The notes: generated from the letters alone by a model not told the origin. Shown: positions 25,959 to 35,460, numbered from the stretch's first letter. The stretch: DNA of 64,000 nt from Streptomyces sp. NBC_00708 (GCA_036226585.1 CP108997.1:4092001-4156000), one strand, 5' to 3'. A program made the numbers and translations.

Positions 25959-26004
25959 GGCGGGCCCGCCTTTCCGTAGGTGGCCCGCACGCTAGGACCT
26001 AAAG

Positions 26005-26034
26005 TTGCGTGCGCGCAAGTTTGCGTACGCGCAA
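26005..26034. promoter_or_regulatory. Tandem TetR-type operators
   Basis: TTGCGTGCGCGCAA (26005-26018) and TTGCGTACGCGCAA (26021-26034) are near-identical copies, each with TTGCG/CGCAA arms, with centres 16 bases apart. They fill the 97-base gap between the TetR gene and the divergent TIM-barrel gene. Two adjacent dyads fit cooperative binding of two regulator dimers and control of both promoters. Confidence 0.8.
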
Positions 26035-26055
26035 TAATCTCGGGATACTGGCCCG

Positions 26056-26676
26056 GTGACGACCGAACGGACCGGGCTGCGGGAGCAGAAGAAGCAGGCC
26101 ACGCGGGTGGCCCTGCGCGAGGCGGCGCTGCGGCTGGCGCTGCGCGACGGCCCCGGGAACGTCCGGGTCGACGACATCGCGGAGGCGGCCGGAGTCTCGC
26201 CCCGGACCTACAACAACTACTTCTCCAGCCGCGAGCAGGCGATCGTCGCCGCCGTCACCGCCGAACGGGAGGCGCGGGTCGCCGCGGCCCTGGCCGCCGT
26301 GCCCGCATCGGTCCCCCTGTCCGAGGCCGTGACGCGGGCGATCCTGGAGCAGTACACGGCCCCCGGCGACACCGACGCGCTGCTGCTCGTCACCGCCGGC
26401 CCGGCGCTGCGGCAGGCGTTCCTCGACGCCTCCGCCACGGTCGAACCGCCGCTGGCCGCCGCGATCGGCAGCCGCCTCGGGGACGCGGGCGCGCCGGTGG
26501 CGCGGGTCCTCGCGGCGAGCGTGGCCGCGGCGGTCCGCGTCGCACTCGAGGACTGGCTGGCCCCGCCCGGGTCCACCGGCCTGGTCGTGCCGACGGGCTC
26601 GCTGCCCGCGCTGCTCCGGGACGCGCTCGCCGCGCTCGGCCCGGCGCTGGACGCTGCGGAGGAGCGGCGGCGCTGA
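26056..26676 (+). CDS. TetR-family transcriptional regulator
   Basis: The 206-residue protein has an N-terminal HTH (about 12-60, VDDIAEAAGVSPRTYNNYFSS) and a variable C-terminal ligand domain rich in Ala and Leu. GTG 26056 starts 21 bases after the second operator copy, suggesting autorepression. The divergent TIM-barrel gene and the downstream thioesterase-like gene, 85 bases away, are likely targets. Confidence 0.92.
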   Translation: MTTERTGLREQKKQATRVALREAALRLALRDGPGNVRVDDIAEAAGVSPRTYNNYFSSREQAIVAAVTAEREARVAAALAAVPASVPLSEAVTRAILEQYTAPGDTDALLLVTAGPALRQAFLDASATVEPPLAAAIGSRLGDAGAPVARVLAASVAAAVRVALEDWLAPPGSTGLVVPTGSLPALLRDALAALGPALDAAEERRR

Positions 26677-26761
26677 CGTGCGGGCCCCCGGTCGCCGGAC
26701 TCCCGGGCCCCGGTGGCACGCTGGGGCTGCCCGATCCGTACGGCCGTGAGGGAAGCATCCG

Positions 26762-27544
26762 TTGAGCACCGGCAGCTACTACGAGCGCATCGACGCACAC
26801 CACTACAAGCCGACCGCGCACGCGAGCGGCGCGTGGAGCACGGACGAGGTGCACTTCAGCCCGTTCGGCGGGCTCCTCGTGCATGCCGTCGAGCGCCATC
26901 TCGCCGAGCGGCCGGGCGAGCGGCTGCTGCTGTCCCGGATCAGCTTCGACATCCTCGGGCGGCTCGCCCTGGACGAGTGCGAGATCCGCGTCGAGACCGT
27001 CCGCCCCGGCCGCACCATCGAGCTGGTGGAGGCCGTCGCCCTCATCGCGGGCCGTCCCGTCGTACGGGCCAGGGCCTGGTCGCTGGCGCCCGTGGACACC
27101 ACCGAGGTCGCCGACGGCGAGGACGACCGGCTCACCCCGCCGGAGGCGCTCGCGCCCTGGCCGATGGCCGACCTCTGGCCCGGCGGCTACATCGCCTCGC
27201 TGGACGTCCGCCCGCTCGCCCCGCCGCTGCCGGGGCGCACGACCGCCTGGATCTCGACGCCGTTCGACCTGGTCGCGGGCGAGACCGCGGGGCCGCTGGC
27301 CTCGTACGTGGCGCTTGTCGACACCGCCAACGGCATCGCCGTACGCGAGCAGCCCACCGAGTGGATGTTCCCCAACGTCGACCTGACGATCCATCTGCAC
27401 CGGCAGCCCGAGGGCCGCTGGACCGGGCTCGACACCACGGTCGTCTTCGGGCCCACCGGGCAGGGCCTGACCAGCACGGTCCTGCACGACGTCAACGGAC
27501 CCGTCGGCCGGGCCGAGCAGATCCTCACCGTACGGCCGCTGTAG
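26762..27544 (+). CDS. Acyl-CoA thioesterase-like double-hotdog protein
   Basis: The 260-residue protein resembles TesB-type thioesterases with two hotdog halves (FGGLLVHAVERHL with a RISFDILG strand in the first; WMFPNVDLTIHLHR and WTGLDTTVVFGPTGQGLTSTVLHD in the second). It would hydrolyse acyl-CoA or a similar thioester. TTG 26762 is the start, supported by GAGGGA upstream and lack of another early codon. It follows the TetR gene in the same direction and ends ten bases from the stop of the convergent CIS ATPase gene, marking the left border of the CIS locus. Confidence 0.8.
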   Translation: MSTGSYYERIDAHHYKPTAHASGAWSTDEVHFSPFGGLLVHAVERHLAERPGERLLLSRISFDILGRLALDECEIRVETVRPGRTIELVEAVALIAGRPVVRARAWSLAPVDTTEVADGEDDRLTPPEALAPWPMADLWPGGYIASLDVRPLAPPLPGRTTAWISTPFDLVAGETAGPLASYVALVDTANGIAVREQPTEWMFPNVDLTIHLHRQPEGRWTGLDTTVVFGPTGQGLTSTVLHDVNGPVGRAEQILTVRPL

Positions 27545-27553
27545 CCGTTCCTG

Positions 27554-29665
27554 TCAGCGGCGCCGGGTGCGCTCCATCCAGGGGCCGAACTCGCTCTCCA
27601 GGACCAGGCGTCCGAGCTTGCGGTACTCCGCCAGGACCGCCGTGACCAGTTGCTCCGTGTCCAGCGCGCTGCCCGACTCGGCCGCCTGGTACGCGGCGGT
27701 GACCGCGCAGGCCCGGATCGATCCGCCCGTCAGCTCGAAGCGCTCCGCGCACGTCGCCAGGTCCAGGTCCGGGGCGCGGGGGATCTCCGTACCGAGGCAG
27801 CGTTCCCACAGGGCGAGGCGCTGTTCGGCGTCCGGTACGGGGAAGTCGGCGACCACGTCGAGCCTGCGGGTGAACGCCTCGTCCAGATTGGCCCGCAGGT
27901 TGGTGGTGAGCACCGCGATGCCGTCGAAGGACTCGATGCGCTGGAGGAGGTAGGCCGACTCCACGTTGGCGTGCCGGTCCTGCGCGTCCTTGACCTGCGA
28001 GCGCTTGCCGAAGACGGCGTCCGCCTCGTCGAACAGCAGCACCGCGTTGACCTCGGACGCCTCGGTGAAGATCCGCTCCAGGTTCTTCTCGGTCTCACCG
28101 ACGTACTTGTCCACCACGGACGACAGGTCGACGACGTACAGCTCCATGCCCAGGTCCGCCGCGACCACCTCGGCCGACATGGTCTTGCCCGTCCCGGACT
28201 CCCCGGCGAACAGCGCGACGATGCCCCGGCCCCGGCCGCCGCCCGGCCGCATCCGCCACCGGCCCAGCACCTGGTCCCGGTGGCGGGCGCGCAGGGCCAG
28301 GTCGGACAGCTGGCGGCGGGTCGCCGGGGGCAGGACGAGGTCGTCCCAGCCGACCGTGGGTTCGATGCGGCGGGCGAGGCGGGCGAGCCCCGCGCCGTTC
28401 TGGGCCCGGACGGCGGTCCGCAGGTCCTCCGGCGCCACCGGACGGCCCTCCAGCGCGGCCAGCCGGGCGGCCACGTCGGCGGCCCGGCGGATCTGGCCGG
28501 AGTCCAGCCGGTACGCCCGGGTGGCGTCCGCGAGGAGGCCGTCGGCCATCCCGGCGCCGGCGTCCGGCCCGGCGGCGGCACCGGCGTCCGTGAGCGCGCC
28601 GCGCCACCGCCGTACCGCGTCCGCCGGGTCCGGCGGGCGCACCGGGACCGTCACCGGGCTCTCGCCGGCCCACAGCGGGTCCCAGTGCTTCTTCCCGTAC
28701 AGGACCAGGGGCGAGCCGCCGCCGACCGCCGTGCACAGGGCGCCGAGCAGGGCGGCGCCCTTGGGCTGCTCGGGGGTGAGCGTCTCCAGCGGGCCGAGGA
28801 CGAGTCCGCCGGCGCTCAGCCGGGCCTCGGTCGCCAGCATCCGTACGGCGCCCGCCGGTTCGGGGGCCGCCGCCAGCGCCGCCGTGTCCACGACGAGCGG
28901 ACGCAGCCCGGCCGCGAGGAGCGCGCCCGTGGCGAGGCGGGCGGGGTCGCCGCCCCGGTCCAGCAGATGCACGAGCCCGCCGCCGGTGCCGGCCGCCGCC
29001 GCGATCCGCAGGGTGACCGGGCCGGTGTCCGGCTCCTCCCGCGGCTCCGCCACCCGGACCAGGCCGTGCAGCCGCGCGTCCACCTCGTCGTCGCCGAGCA
29101 GATGCGCGGTGATCCGGTCCGGGACGCGCAGGATGCGTGAGAGCAGGGGGCGTTCGGCGTCCAGGACCTCCACCAGGCCGGAGGCGACGAGCGGCGCCGA
29201 CGAGGAGAACCGGAAGCGGCCGGGTCCCGCGGCGGGCAGGCCGCACAGTTCGAGGGCGAGGCCGATCGTCGCCCGGCGCCGGGTCAGGTCGTCGTTGAGA
29301 TACCCGTACAGCCGCTCGAACCGGGCGTCGATGTCCGGCGCCATCGCGACGAGCAGGAGGTCGAGGTCCGGCGCGACCAGCCCGAACCGGTCCGCGAGTT
29401 CCGCGAGCCGGCCGCGCTCGGGCGGGGCGTCGGGGCCGAGGTCCGGTACGGGGCGGAACGCGTCGCGTGAGTCCAGGACGCGTTCGGCGGCGGCGGGGGT
29501 GAGGTACTGGCCCCGGAACGGGTCGTCGGGCTCCGGATCGGTCTCGCGCCGCAGCGCGGTGGCGATCCGTACGCGCCGCTCGATGTGCCCGAGCCGTTCC
29601 CAGAGGTCGGCGAGGGCGGTGTCGGGGGCGTCGAGCCCCGCGGGGACGCGCTGCGCGGTGGTCAC
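27554..29665 (-). CDS. CIS-associated AAA+ ATPase (Afp15/Pvc15 type)
   Basis: The product has about 703 residues. A long N-terminal region is followed by a single AAA+ module with Walker A GESGTGKT (about 488), Walker B LLFDEADAVFGKR (about 545), and sensor TTNLRANLDEAFTRR with the Arg finger. Every eCIS encodes such an ATPase; by family knowledge it helps assembly or tail-length termination together with the cap protein. GTG 29665 is chosen because GGAGG lies nine bases ahead; the longer GTG 29752 would overlap the DUF4255 gene. It is the last gene of the minus-strand CIS arm. Confidence 0.9.
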   Translation of the reverse strand: MTTAQRVPAGLDAPDTALADLWERLGHIERRVRIATALRRETDPEPDDPFRGQYLTPAAAERVLDSRDAFRPVPDLGPDAPPERGRLAELADRFGLVAPDLDLLLVAMAPDIDARFERLYGYLNDDLTRRRATIGLALELCGLPAAGPGRFRFSSSAPLVASGLVEVLDAERPLLSRILRVPDRITAHLLGDDEVDARLHGLVRVAEPREEPDTGPVTLRIAAAAGTGGGLVHLLDRGGDPARLATGALLAAGLRPLVVDTAALAAAPEPAGAVRMLATEARLSAGGLVLGPLETLTPEQPKGAALLGALCTAVGGGSPLVLYGKKHWDPLWAGESPVTVPVRPPDPADAVRRWRGALTDAGAAAGPDAGAGMADGLLADATRAYRLDSGQIRRAADVAARLAALEGRPVAPEDLRTAVRAQNGAGLARLARRIEPTVGWDDLVLPPATRRQLSDLALRARHRDQVLGRWRMRPGGGRGRGIVALFAGESGTGKTMSAEVVAADLGMELYVVDLSSVVDKYVGETEKNLERIFTEASEVNAVLLFDEADAVFGKRSQVKDAQDRHANVESAYLLQRIESFDGIAVLTTNLRANLDEAFTRRLDVVADFPVPDAEQRLALWERCLGTEIPRAPDLDLATCAERFELTGGSIRACAVTAAYQAAESGSALDTEQLVTAVLAEYRKLGRLVLESEFGPWMERTRRR

Positions 29666-29732
29666 CGGGGCGCACCTCCGCGCGCGGCGGCCGGGACGCG
29701 CCCGACCGTCGGCTGGGCCGGGTGTGCCGCCC

Positions 29733-30443
29733 TCACCGCAGCCCACCTCCACGCTTCCGCCGCCCCGGCGGCAGTTGCCGTTCCCGTTCCGCCGCGAAGC
29801 CGCGGCCCGCCGGGTCCGTCGCGCCGTCCTCGTAGCGCAGCCGGCGGCCCGGGTCCGTCGCGCCGCCGTCCACGGCGGGGGCGGTGCGGACGAGCAAGCC
29901 CTCCGTGACCGGCGGCCCGGCCGGTTCGATCTCGCCGGACAGCGGGGCCCATACGCGTACGTCGATCGCGGCCTTCAGCTCGCCGCCCAGCGCGGACCAC
30001 ACGTCCACCGTGGACGGGCGGTCGCCCGAACCGGCCGACGCGGCCTCCATCTCGACCGTGAGCCCGAGGTCGGCGAGGCTGCCCGTGAGCATGCGGCCGG
30101 GCAGGGCGCGCGTGCGGATCAGGCAGCGCAACACCTCGGAGAGCAGGCGGTGTTCGTCCTGGGGGCGGTTGGTCCAGGCGGTGACCAGGTAGGTCAGCTC
30201 GAACCAGCGCGGGGGCGTACGCCGTCCGGTGATCAGGCCCTCGGCGTCGTACTCCTCGGACGTGCCGCTGCGGCGGCGCGTCGCGTCCTCGCGGATGCCG
30301 TACAGGAAGACGCTCACCGTGGGCGCGTTGCGGCGGGCGGACCAGTCCTTCGTCGGGGCGTCGAAGACCAGCTCGACGCCGCTGTCCTCCAGGCCCGCGT
30401 CGACCAGCAACAGCCGCAGCCCCTCGTCGACTTCGTGGATCAC
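29733..30443 (-). CDS. DUF4255 tail-terminator/cap protein (Afp16/Pvc16 type)
   Basis: The 236-residue protein matches DUF4255: it begins IHEVDEGLRLLLVDAGL, continues PTVSVFLYGIREDATRR and PPRWFELTYLVTAWT, and has a variable tail (PPGRRKRGGG). In phage tails and eCIS this family caps the distal end of sheath and tube and sets particle length. Its start overlaps the stop of the secreted beta-propeller gene in ATGA. The Arg/Gly-rich C-terminus is unusual and may be disordered. Confidence 0.92.
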   Translation of the reverse strand: MIHEVDEGLRLLLVDAGLEDSGVELVFDAPTKDWSARRNAPTVSVFLYGIREDATRRRSGTSEEYDAEGLITGRRTPPRWFELTYLVTAWTNRPQDEHRLLSEVLRCLIRTRALPGRMLTGSLADLGLTVEMEAASAGSGDRPSTVDVWSALGGELKAAIDVRVWAPLSGEIEPAGPPVTEGLLVRTAPAVDGGATDPGRRLRYEDGATDPAGRGFAAERERQLPPGRRKRGGGLR

Positions 30444-33400
30444 CGGCGTCCCATCTCGTCCGGCGGCACCAGGTTGCCGGTCACGACCAGGAAGTCGGTC
30501 TTCACCGGGGAGAAGCCGGGCCCGGACGCCGTGATGGTGCGCGGTCCTGTCCGGTCCTTCACCATGATCAGCAGCTGGGCGATGAACGTGCCGTCACGGC
30601 CCGGCAGCGTGGGCGCGGCGGCGGCCGTGATCCCGGGGTTCCAGGCGAGCTTCACCGGCGCGCCGGGCGGGAAGTCCTTGCCGCGCACCGAGGTGACGAA
30701 GCCGGGCTTGCCGATCTCCGGCACCGAGATGATCCGGGGCTGGAGGATGCGCAGCGGGATGCGGGAGACGTTGTCGCCCTTGTCCGCGTCGGTGCCGGTG
30801 GTCGTCAGCGTGCCGGTGATCCGGGTCCGCAGGGCGTGGTCGGGGGCGAGCACGACCCGCAGGACCGAGGAGGCGCCCGGCGCCAGGTCGGGGACCTCGC
30901 AGACCTCGCCGGTGCAGCCGGGCGGGAGCGTGGCCACGGGGATGCGGGCGGGCAGCCCGAGCCGCAGCCGCAGGCCGGTGGCCAGCGCGTTCCTGCCGTT
31001 GCGCACGGTGTACGTCACCACGACCCGGCCGCCGACGTAGCCGGGGCTGGGCTGGGCGCGGACGACGACGCCGGGACCGGCCTGGGGCGCGGGCGGCAGG
31101 GCGGGCGGCTGGGCGGCCGGCGGCGGCAGCTTGGGCGGTGTGGCCGGTCCGGAGGGCGGCGGGCTGGGCACGTCGGGCGTGGTGCGGACCCGGATGTCCG
31201 TGCCGGTGGCGTTGTCCGAGGGGTTGGGGTCGACGACGGCCCCGGTGACCGACCAGCCGAGCTGCCAGGGGCCGTTGCTGACGCCGGTCAGCCGCACGGT
31301 GACCTCCACCTCGGCGCCCGGCTTCAGCACCCCCAGGCCGCAGCTGGGCGAACCCGGGGCGCACGGCCGCCCGGTGGTACTGGTCAGCTCCTCCAGGCGC
31401 ACGCCCGGCGGGAGGTCGGCGGTGAACGTGGTGCCGGGCGAGAGGGCCGGGCCGTGGTTGGTGACGGTGACGGTGACGTCGACCGAGGAGCCGGTCTCCA
31501 CGGTGGGAGCGGTGGGCGGCGCGGTGACGGTCAGGTCCACCTGCTGCTGGAAGGCGGGCTCCTTCTGGCGGCCCGGCAGCTCCGAGGTGAGCGGGGTCAG
31601 GGTGCCGGTGGCCAGGTCGAGTTGGGAGAGCTGCTCCGGCGAACTGGGGGCCCGGTCGCGGCGGTGGCTGAGCACCAGCCGGGAGGCGTCCGGCGACCAG
31701 GCCACGTCACGTGGCTGGTAGGGACCGGTCAGCTCGACGTCCGGGATGCGCGCGGCGCACGCGGTGGGGTCGTCGCGCCGGCCGGACGGCACCACGACAC
31801 GGCAGTTCTCGCCCTTCGGCGAGGTGACGACGACGCTGGCGCGCTGGTTGATCTGGTCGGCGCGGTCCTTGCGGTTGAAGGCGATGGACGTGCCGTCGGG
31901 CGAGAAGGCGGGGCTGTCGTCGATGACCTTGCACTCGCCGGGGCAGCCGGTGACGCTGAGGTCCAGCTGCTGGGTGAGCGCGTTCGCCGGGGCGGTCCAC
32001 ACGTGCTTGATGCCGCCGAGGCCCCGGATGACCTTGTCCCTGGTGAAGGCGAGCGTGGAGCCGTCCGAGGACCAGGTGGGCTGGGCGTCGGCGCCCTGCA
32101 CCTCGCCCGCGGGCGGGACGACCTTGCCGGTGATCTTCCCGGTGGCCACCTCGGCGACGAGGACCTGGCTGGACCAGGTGCCGTTCTCGCCGGGCGTGGA
32201 GCGGGTGAAGGCGAGGCGGGTGCCGTCCGGTGAGAAGGAGGGGTCGGTGTCGCGGTCCCGGGGGCCGCGCCCGTCCAGCTTCATCGCCTCCGGGTGCGTC
32301 CCGTCGGTGTCGGCGAGCCAGATCCGCTGCACCCGCTGCCCGTCGATCGTCTCGAAGCGGGTCACGGCGATGCGGCGGCCGTCGGGCGTGTACGTCTGCC
32401 GCTCGGTCCACGGGTCGTAGCCGTCGGCCGGGTGGAACAGCGGGTCGTCGGCGGGGTCGTCGCTGGTGTTGGTCTTCGCCCTGGGGTCCTCACGCAGGAC
32501 GTCGAGACGGAGGTCGCGCGGGTCGGAGCCGTCCTGCCGCATGTCCTGGAGCGTGGCCAGGGCCGCGTCCTTCGTGGTCCTGCGGGTGACGACCGTGCTC
32601 CAGGAGTCCGGGGAGCCGAGCACCGCCGGGGCCTGCACCTCGCGGTCCTCGGTGAGCACCATGTGCGGGGCCGGGTCGCCGAGGGACACGATCCGGTAGA
32701 CGTGGTCGTAGACGGAGCAGCCGCAGTCCGTGTTGGGGCTGAGGAAGAGCAGGCCCTCGCCGTCGGGGAGCCAGGCCGAGGAGCGGGTGCCCCAGTCGTT
32801 GCCGAGAGCGGTCAGCACGGGGCGGGCGGTGCCGGGCCCGTCGGTGACGCGCAGCCGGTGCCCGGTGTCGGTGTCGGACGCCGGCTCGACGTGCAGCGTG
32901 TACGAGACGCGGGAGCGGTGGACCGCGTCGCCCACCGGGTTCCACTCGGGCTCGTCCGCGTCGCCCTCGGCGCTGTTGCTCAGGCACGTCACCGGGCCGC
33001 CGTCCAGGGCGCGTTCGTAGATCTGGGTGCCCGGCTCCGGCCCGCCGTCGCTCGCGTACGCGATGTGCTTGCCGTCCGGGGAGAGCGTCGGGGACGTCTC
33101 CTCGGCGGCGGGCGTGTCCGTGAGCTGCCGCGGCGGGGCGCCGTCGAGGCCCACCGACCACAGGTCGCGGCGGCCGCCGTTCCCGGGAGAGTCGAAGACC
33201 ACCGTCCGCCCGTCGGCGGAGAGTTCGGGGTGCGCCGCGTCCATGCCCTCGGTCAGCTTGCGTACGGTGCCGTCGGCGCCGCGCAGGTACACCTGCGGCC
33301 GTATCTCGTCGCGGAGGCTGGTGAAGACCAGTGCCCGGCCGCGCCCGAACGCGTCCTGGTCGTAGTGCGCGGGGCCGTCGCCGCCGAACAGGTCCTCGGT

Positions 33401-33616
33401 GGCGGTCTCCGAGGTGACCCGGCCCAGGCTGCGGTGCCCGGTCCCGGCGAACGCGATGCGCCCGGTGTCCGTGACCGCCGCGTCCGAGGCGTCCGCCACG
33501 GGCTGCGCCTGCGGGGCGGACACGGAACCCGCCACCAGCAACGGCGTCAGCAGCAGAACGGCACCGCCGAGCCGACGCCAACGGGCACCCCTAGCCGGGC
33601 CAGCAGGACCGCCCAC
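30440..33616 (-). CDS. Secreted TolB-like beta-propeller protein with DUF11 domains
   Basis: The 1058-residue product has an N-terminal signal peptide (basic start, then GGAVLLLTPLLVAGSVSAPQAQP). Many PD40/TolB blades follow (LSPDGKHIAYAS, FSPDGTRLAFTR, WSSDGSTLAFTR, FSPDGTSIAFNR). Beyond about residue 690 are two DUF11-like Ig domains joined by a Pro-rich linker, and a TIG/IPT-like end (PRIISVPEIGKPGFVTSVRGKDF). It is expected outside the cell or at the wall. GTG 33616 follows GAGGTGG. It is coupled to the DUF4255 gene by ATGA, so it is co-expressed with the CIS, although no eCIS role for such a protein is established to my knowledge. Confidence 0.8.
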   Translation of the reverse strand: MGGPAGPARGARWRRLGGAVLLLTPLLVAGSVSAPQAQPVADASDAAVTDTGRIAFAGTGHRSLGRVTSETATEDLFGGDGPAHYDQDAFGRGRALVFTSLRDEIRPQVYLRGADGTVRKLTEGMDAAHPELSADGRTVVFDSPGNGGRRDLWSVGLDGAPPRQLTDTPAAEETSPTLSPDGKHIAYASDGGPEPGTQIYERALDGGPVTCLSNSAEGDADEPEWNPVGDAVHRSRVSYTLHVEPASDTDTGHRLRVTDGPGTARPVLTALGNDWGTRSSAWLPDGEGLLFLSPNTDCGCSVYDHVYRIVSLGDPAPHMVLTEDREVQAPAVLGSPDSWSTVVTRRTTKDAALATLQDMRQDGSDPRDLRLDVLREDPRAKTNTSDDPADDPLFHPADGYDPWTERQTYTPDGRRIAVTRFETIDGQRVQRIWLADTDGTHPEAMKLDGRGPRDRDTDPSFSPDGTRLAFTRSTPGENGTWSSQVLVAEVATGKITGKVVPPAGEVQGADAQPTWSSDGSTLAFTRDKVIRGLGGIKHVWTAPANALTQQLDLSVTGCPGECKVIDDSPAFSPDGTSIAFNRKDRADQINQRASVVVTSPKGENCRVVVPSGRRDDPTACAARIPDVELTGPYQPRDVAWSPDASRLVLSHRRDRAPSSPEQLSQLDLATGTLTPLTSELPGRQKEPAFQQQVDLTVTAPPTAPTVETGSSVDVTVTVTNHGPALSPGTTFTADLPPGVRLEELTSTTGRPCAPGSPSCGLGVLKPGAEVEVTVRLTGVSNGPWQLGWSVTGAVVDPNPSDNATGTDIRVRTTPDVPSPPPSGPATPPKLPPPAAQPPALPPAPQAGPGVVVRAQPSPGYVGGRVVVTYTVRNGRNALATGLRLRLGLPARIPVATLPPGCTGEVCEVPDLAPGASSVLRVVLAPDHALRTRITGTLTTTGTDADKGDNVSRIPLRILQPRIISVPEIGKPGFVTSVRGKDFPPGAPVKLAWNPGITAAAAPTLPGRDGTFIAQLLIMVKDRTGPRTITASGPGFSPVKTDFLVVTGNLVPPDEMGRR

Positions 33617-33734
33617 GGGTCCACCTCACAGTCTGGTCGATGGTTCTCCACGTCGAGCATCCTGCGTAAGGGGGCCGGGGAACAGGGCCCGGAGTACCCG
33701 GGGCGGGGGTAAAGGCGGTGCCCTTTGCGGGCGG

Positions 33735-35330
33735 TCAGGGGTGGCGCCGCGCCAGGCGGGTCTGCTGCTCGGCCCGGACGTTGTCCCGGACGCCCTGGAG
33801 CATGGACCCGATGTGCCGGAGGTCCTCGATCAGCTGCTCGTAGCCGTCCTGCGCCTGGATGTCGCGGAATTCGACGCGACGGCTCCCCGCATCCGCGTCG
33901 GCCATGTGCTCCAGGTTGACCGCCTGGTAGTGCAGGCGGTCCTCCGGATGGTCGGCCACCTTGTCCCGCAGGTTCTGCGTGGCGTCCCGGTGGAGGGGCA
34001 GGTCCCGCATGTGCGCCTGGAGGCGCCGGATCGCGCCGGGCAGGTCCACGTCGCCGCGGTGCGCGTCGGCCAGGATCTCGTCGAGGACGGTCCGCACCCC
34101 GTTGAGATGGGTCTCGCCCTGGGGGAGGTCCCCGGTCCACGGCGCGTTCACCACGTCCTTCTCGCGCGGTGCGGCGCCGAACCGGGCGACCCAGTCCTCC
34201 CACTGCGTCTCCCACTCCCGCATGGACTGGACGAAGAGCTCGACGCTTCCGCCGAACGTCGTCGCACTGTCCAGCGAGAGGTGTCCGCCGCCCCCGGCGA
34301 TGCTCTGGTCCACATGCAGACCGGTGGCCTCGGCGAGCGGGAAGATGTGGCTGCGCATGATGAAACGCACATGGGCGGCGTGCAGCCCGGCGACCGGGGT
34401 CGGGTCGGTCCGGGTCTCCAGACAGGCGTCGTCCATGGTGATCTCCCACCACCACTGGGTGGAGCCGTTGCTGTACGTGAACCTCTTCGCGTCCTGGCCC
34501 TTGACGGTCGTGTCGCTCACGGCGAGCGAGAACCCGGCCGGGAGGGCGGCGGCCCGGACCCGCGCGGTCCAGTCGTTCATCCTGCTCTTGGCGTACGTGA
34601 TCGCGGCCCGCGCCCGTGCGTCCTCCTGCCCGGTCAGGCCGCCGATGTCCACACGCAGGGGGTTGCCGCCGGCCGTTCCGCTGAGGGTGCCGTCCGTGAA
34701 GGTGAACTCGGTGCCCACGACGGCTTCCGGCAGGGGGTTGGCGTAGTCCGCCTCCTCCCCGGTCTTGGCGGCCGTCGCGCACTCCTGCTCCATCAGGTTC
34801 AGGTTCTGCACGACCGTCGTCAGCGAGGCGTCGACGCCCTCCCCGGCCGAGGCGGGCCCGTTCTTCACGGCCTGGGTGACGGTCTGCCAGGCGGGGCCGA
34901 TGCCCAGGTCCGCGAGCAGCTTGTCCAGCTGCTTCTTGTTGAGCTTCTTCCCCAGCCCCACCTGCGCGTACTCCGCCAGGATGCGCTGCGCGTCGGACTG
35001 GACGTACGCCAGGGCCGCCTGCCGCCACGCGCCCGCGTCCCCGCTCGCGCGCGGCTCCATGAACCGCTGGACCGGTACGTCCCCGGAGCGCTCCGCCCCG
35101 GTGTGCTCATGGCCGGTGTGCGCATGACCGGCCTGCGCGTGGCCGGACTGCCGCAGCAGGTGCAGGGCGGCCGTGTTGCCCAGGGTGCGCTGGACGTCGA
35201 GGAGCGCGGTCCGTTCCGCCGGGGCCGGGCCGCGCGCCGGGGCGGGCCGGGTCTCGGTGGTCCGGTCGGTGCGGTGCTCGCGCTGGGACGGGGACAACGG
35301 GGATGCCTTTCGACGAACGGTCACCGCCAC
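33735..35330 (-). CDS. Candidate CIS cargo/effector, possible amidoligase-like domain
   Basis: The 531-residue protein begins with a basic, disordered segment and an LDVQRTLGNTAALHLLR motif (about 44-60). This is the leader signature seen at the start of many eCIS cargo proteins and matched at 57498-58712. A His/Gly/Thr repeat and a PVQRF motif follow. The remaining 400 residues contain GTEFTFTDG, WWEITMDDACLETRTDP, TGLHVDQSIAGGGGHLSLD and RRVEFRDIQAQ, an order reminiscent of glutamine-synthetase-fold amidoligases. That assignment is tentative. No signal peptide is present, as expected for a tube-loaded cargo. GTG 35330 or GTG 35324 may be the start. Confidence 0.6.
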   Translation of the reverse strand: MAVTVRRKASPLSPSQREHRTDRTTETRPAPARGPAPAERTALLDVQRTLGNTAALHLLRQSGHAQAGHAHTGHEHTGAERSGDVPVQRFMEPRASGDAGAWRQAALAYVQSDAQRILAEYAQVGLGKKLNKKQLDKLLADLGIGPAWQTVTQAVKNGPASAGEGVDASLTTVVQNLNLMEQECATAAKTGEEADYANPLPEAVVGTEFTFTDGTLSGTAGGNPLRVDIGGLTGQEDARARAAITYAKSRMNDWTARVRAAALPAGFSLAVSDTTVKGQDAKRFTYSNGSTQWWWEITMDDACLETRTDPTPVAGLHAAHVRFIMRSHIFPLAEATGLHVDQSIAGGGGHLSLDSATTFGGSVELFVQSMREWETQWEDWVARFGAAPREKDVVNAPWTGDLPQGETHLNGVRTVLDEILADAHRGDVDLPGAIRRLQAHMRDLPLHRDATQNLRDKVADHPEDRLHYQAVNLEHMADADAGSRRVEFRDIQAQDGYEQLIEDLRHIGSMLQGVRDNVRAEQQTRLARRHP

Positions 35331-35414
35331 CAGACCCGGCCGGACCCCCGGACGGCAAGGGGCGCCGGGGCAGAGACCGGGACACGCACCCCGTCCTGCC
35401 GCCGGCGCCGGTGA

Positions 35415-35446
35415 ACCGCGGGGGCAACACGTGCTGCCCCCGCGGT
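35415..35446 (-). terminator. Terminator of the LuxR-type regulator gene
   Basis: ACCGCGGGGGCA (35415-35426) pairs exactly with TGCCCCCGCGGT (35435-35446) around an eight-base loop. It lies 15 bases beyond the regulator's stop and before the candidate cargo gene, so the latter probably needs its own promoter. Confidence 0.65.
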
Positions 35447-35460
35447 GCCCGCCCGGCTCC

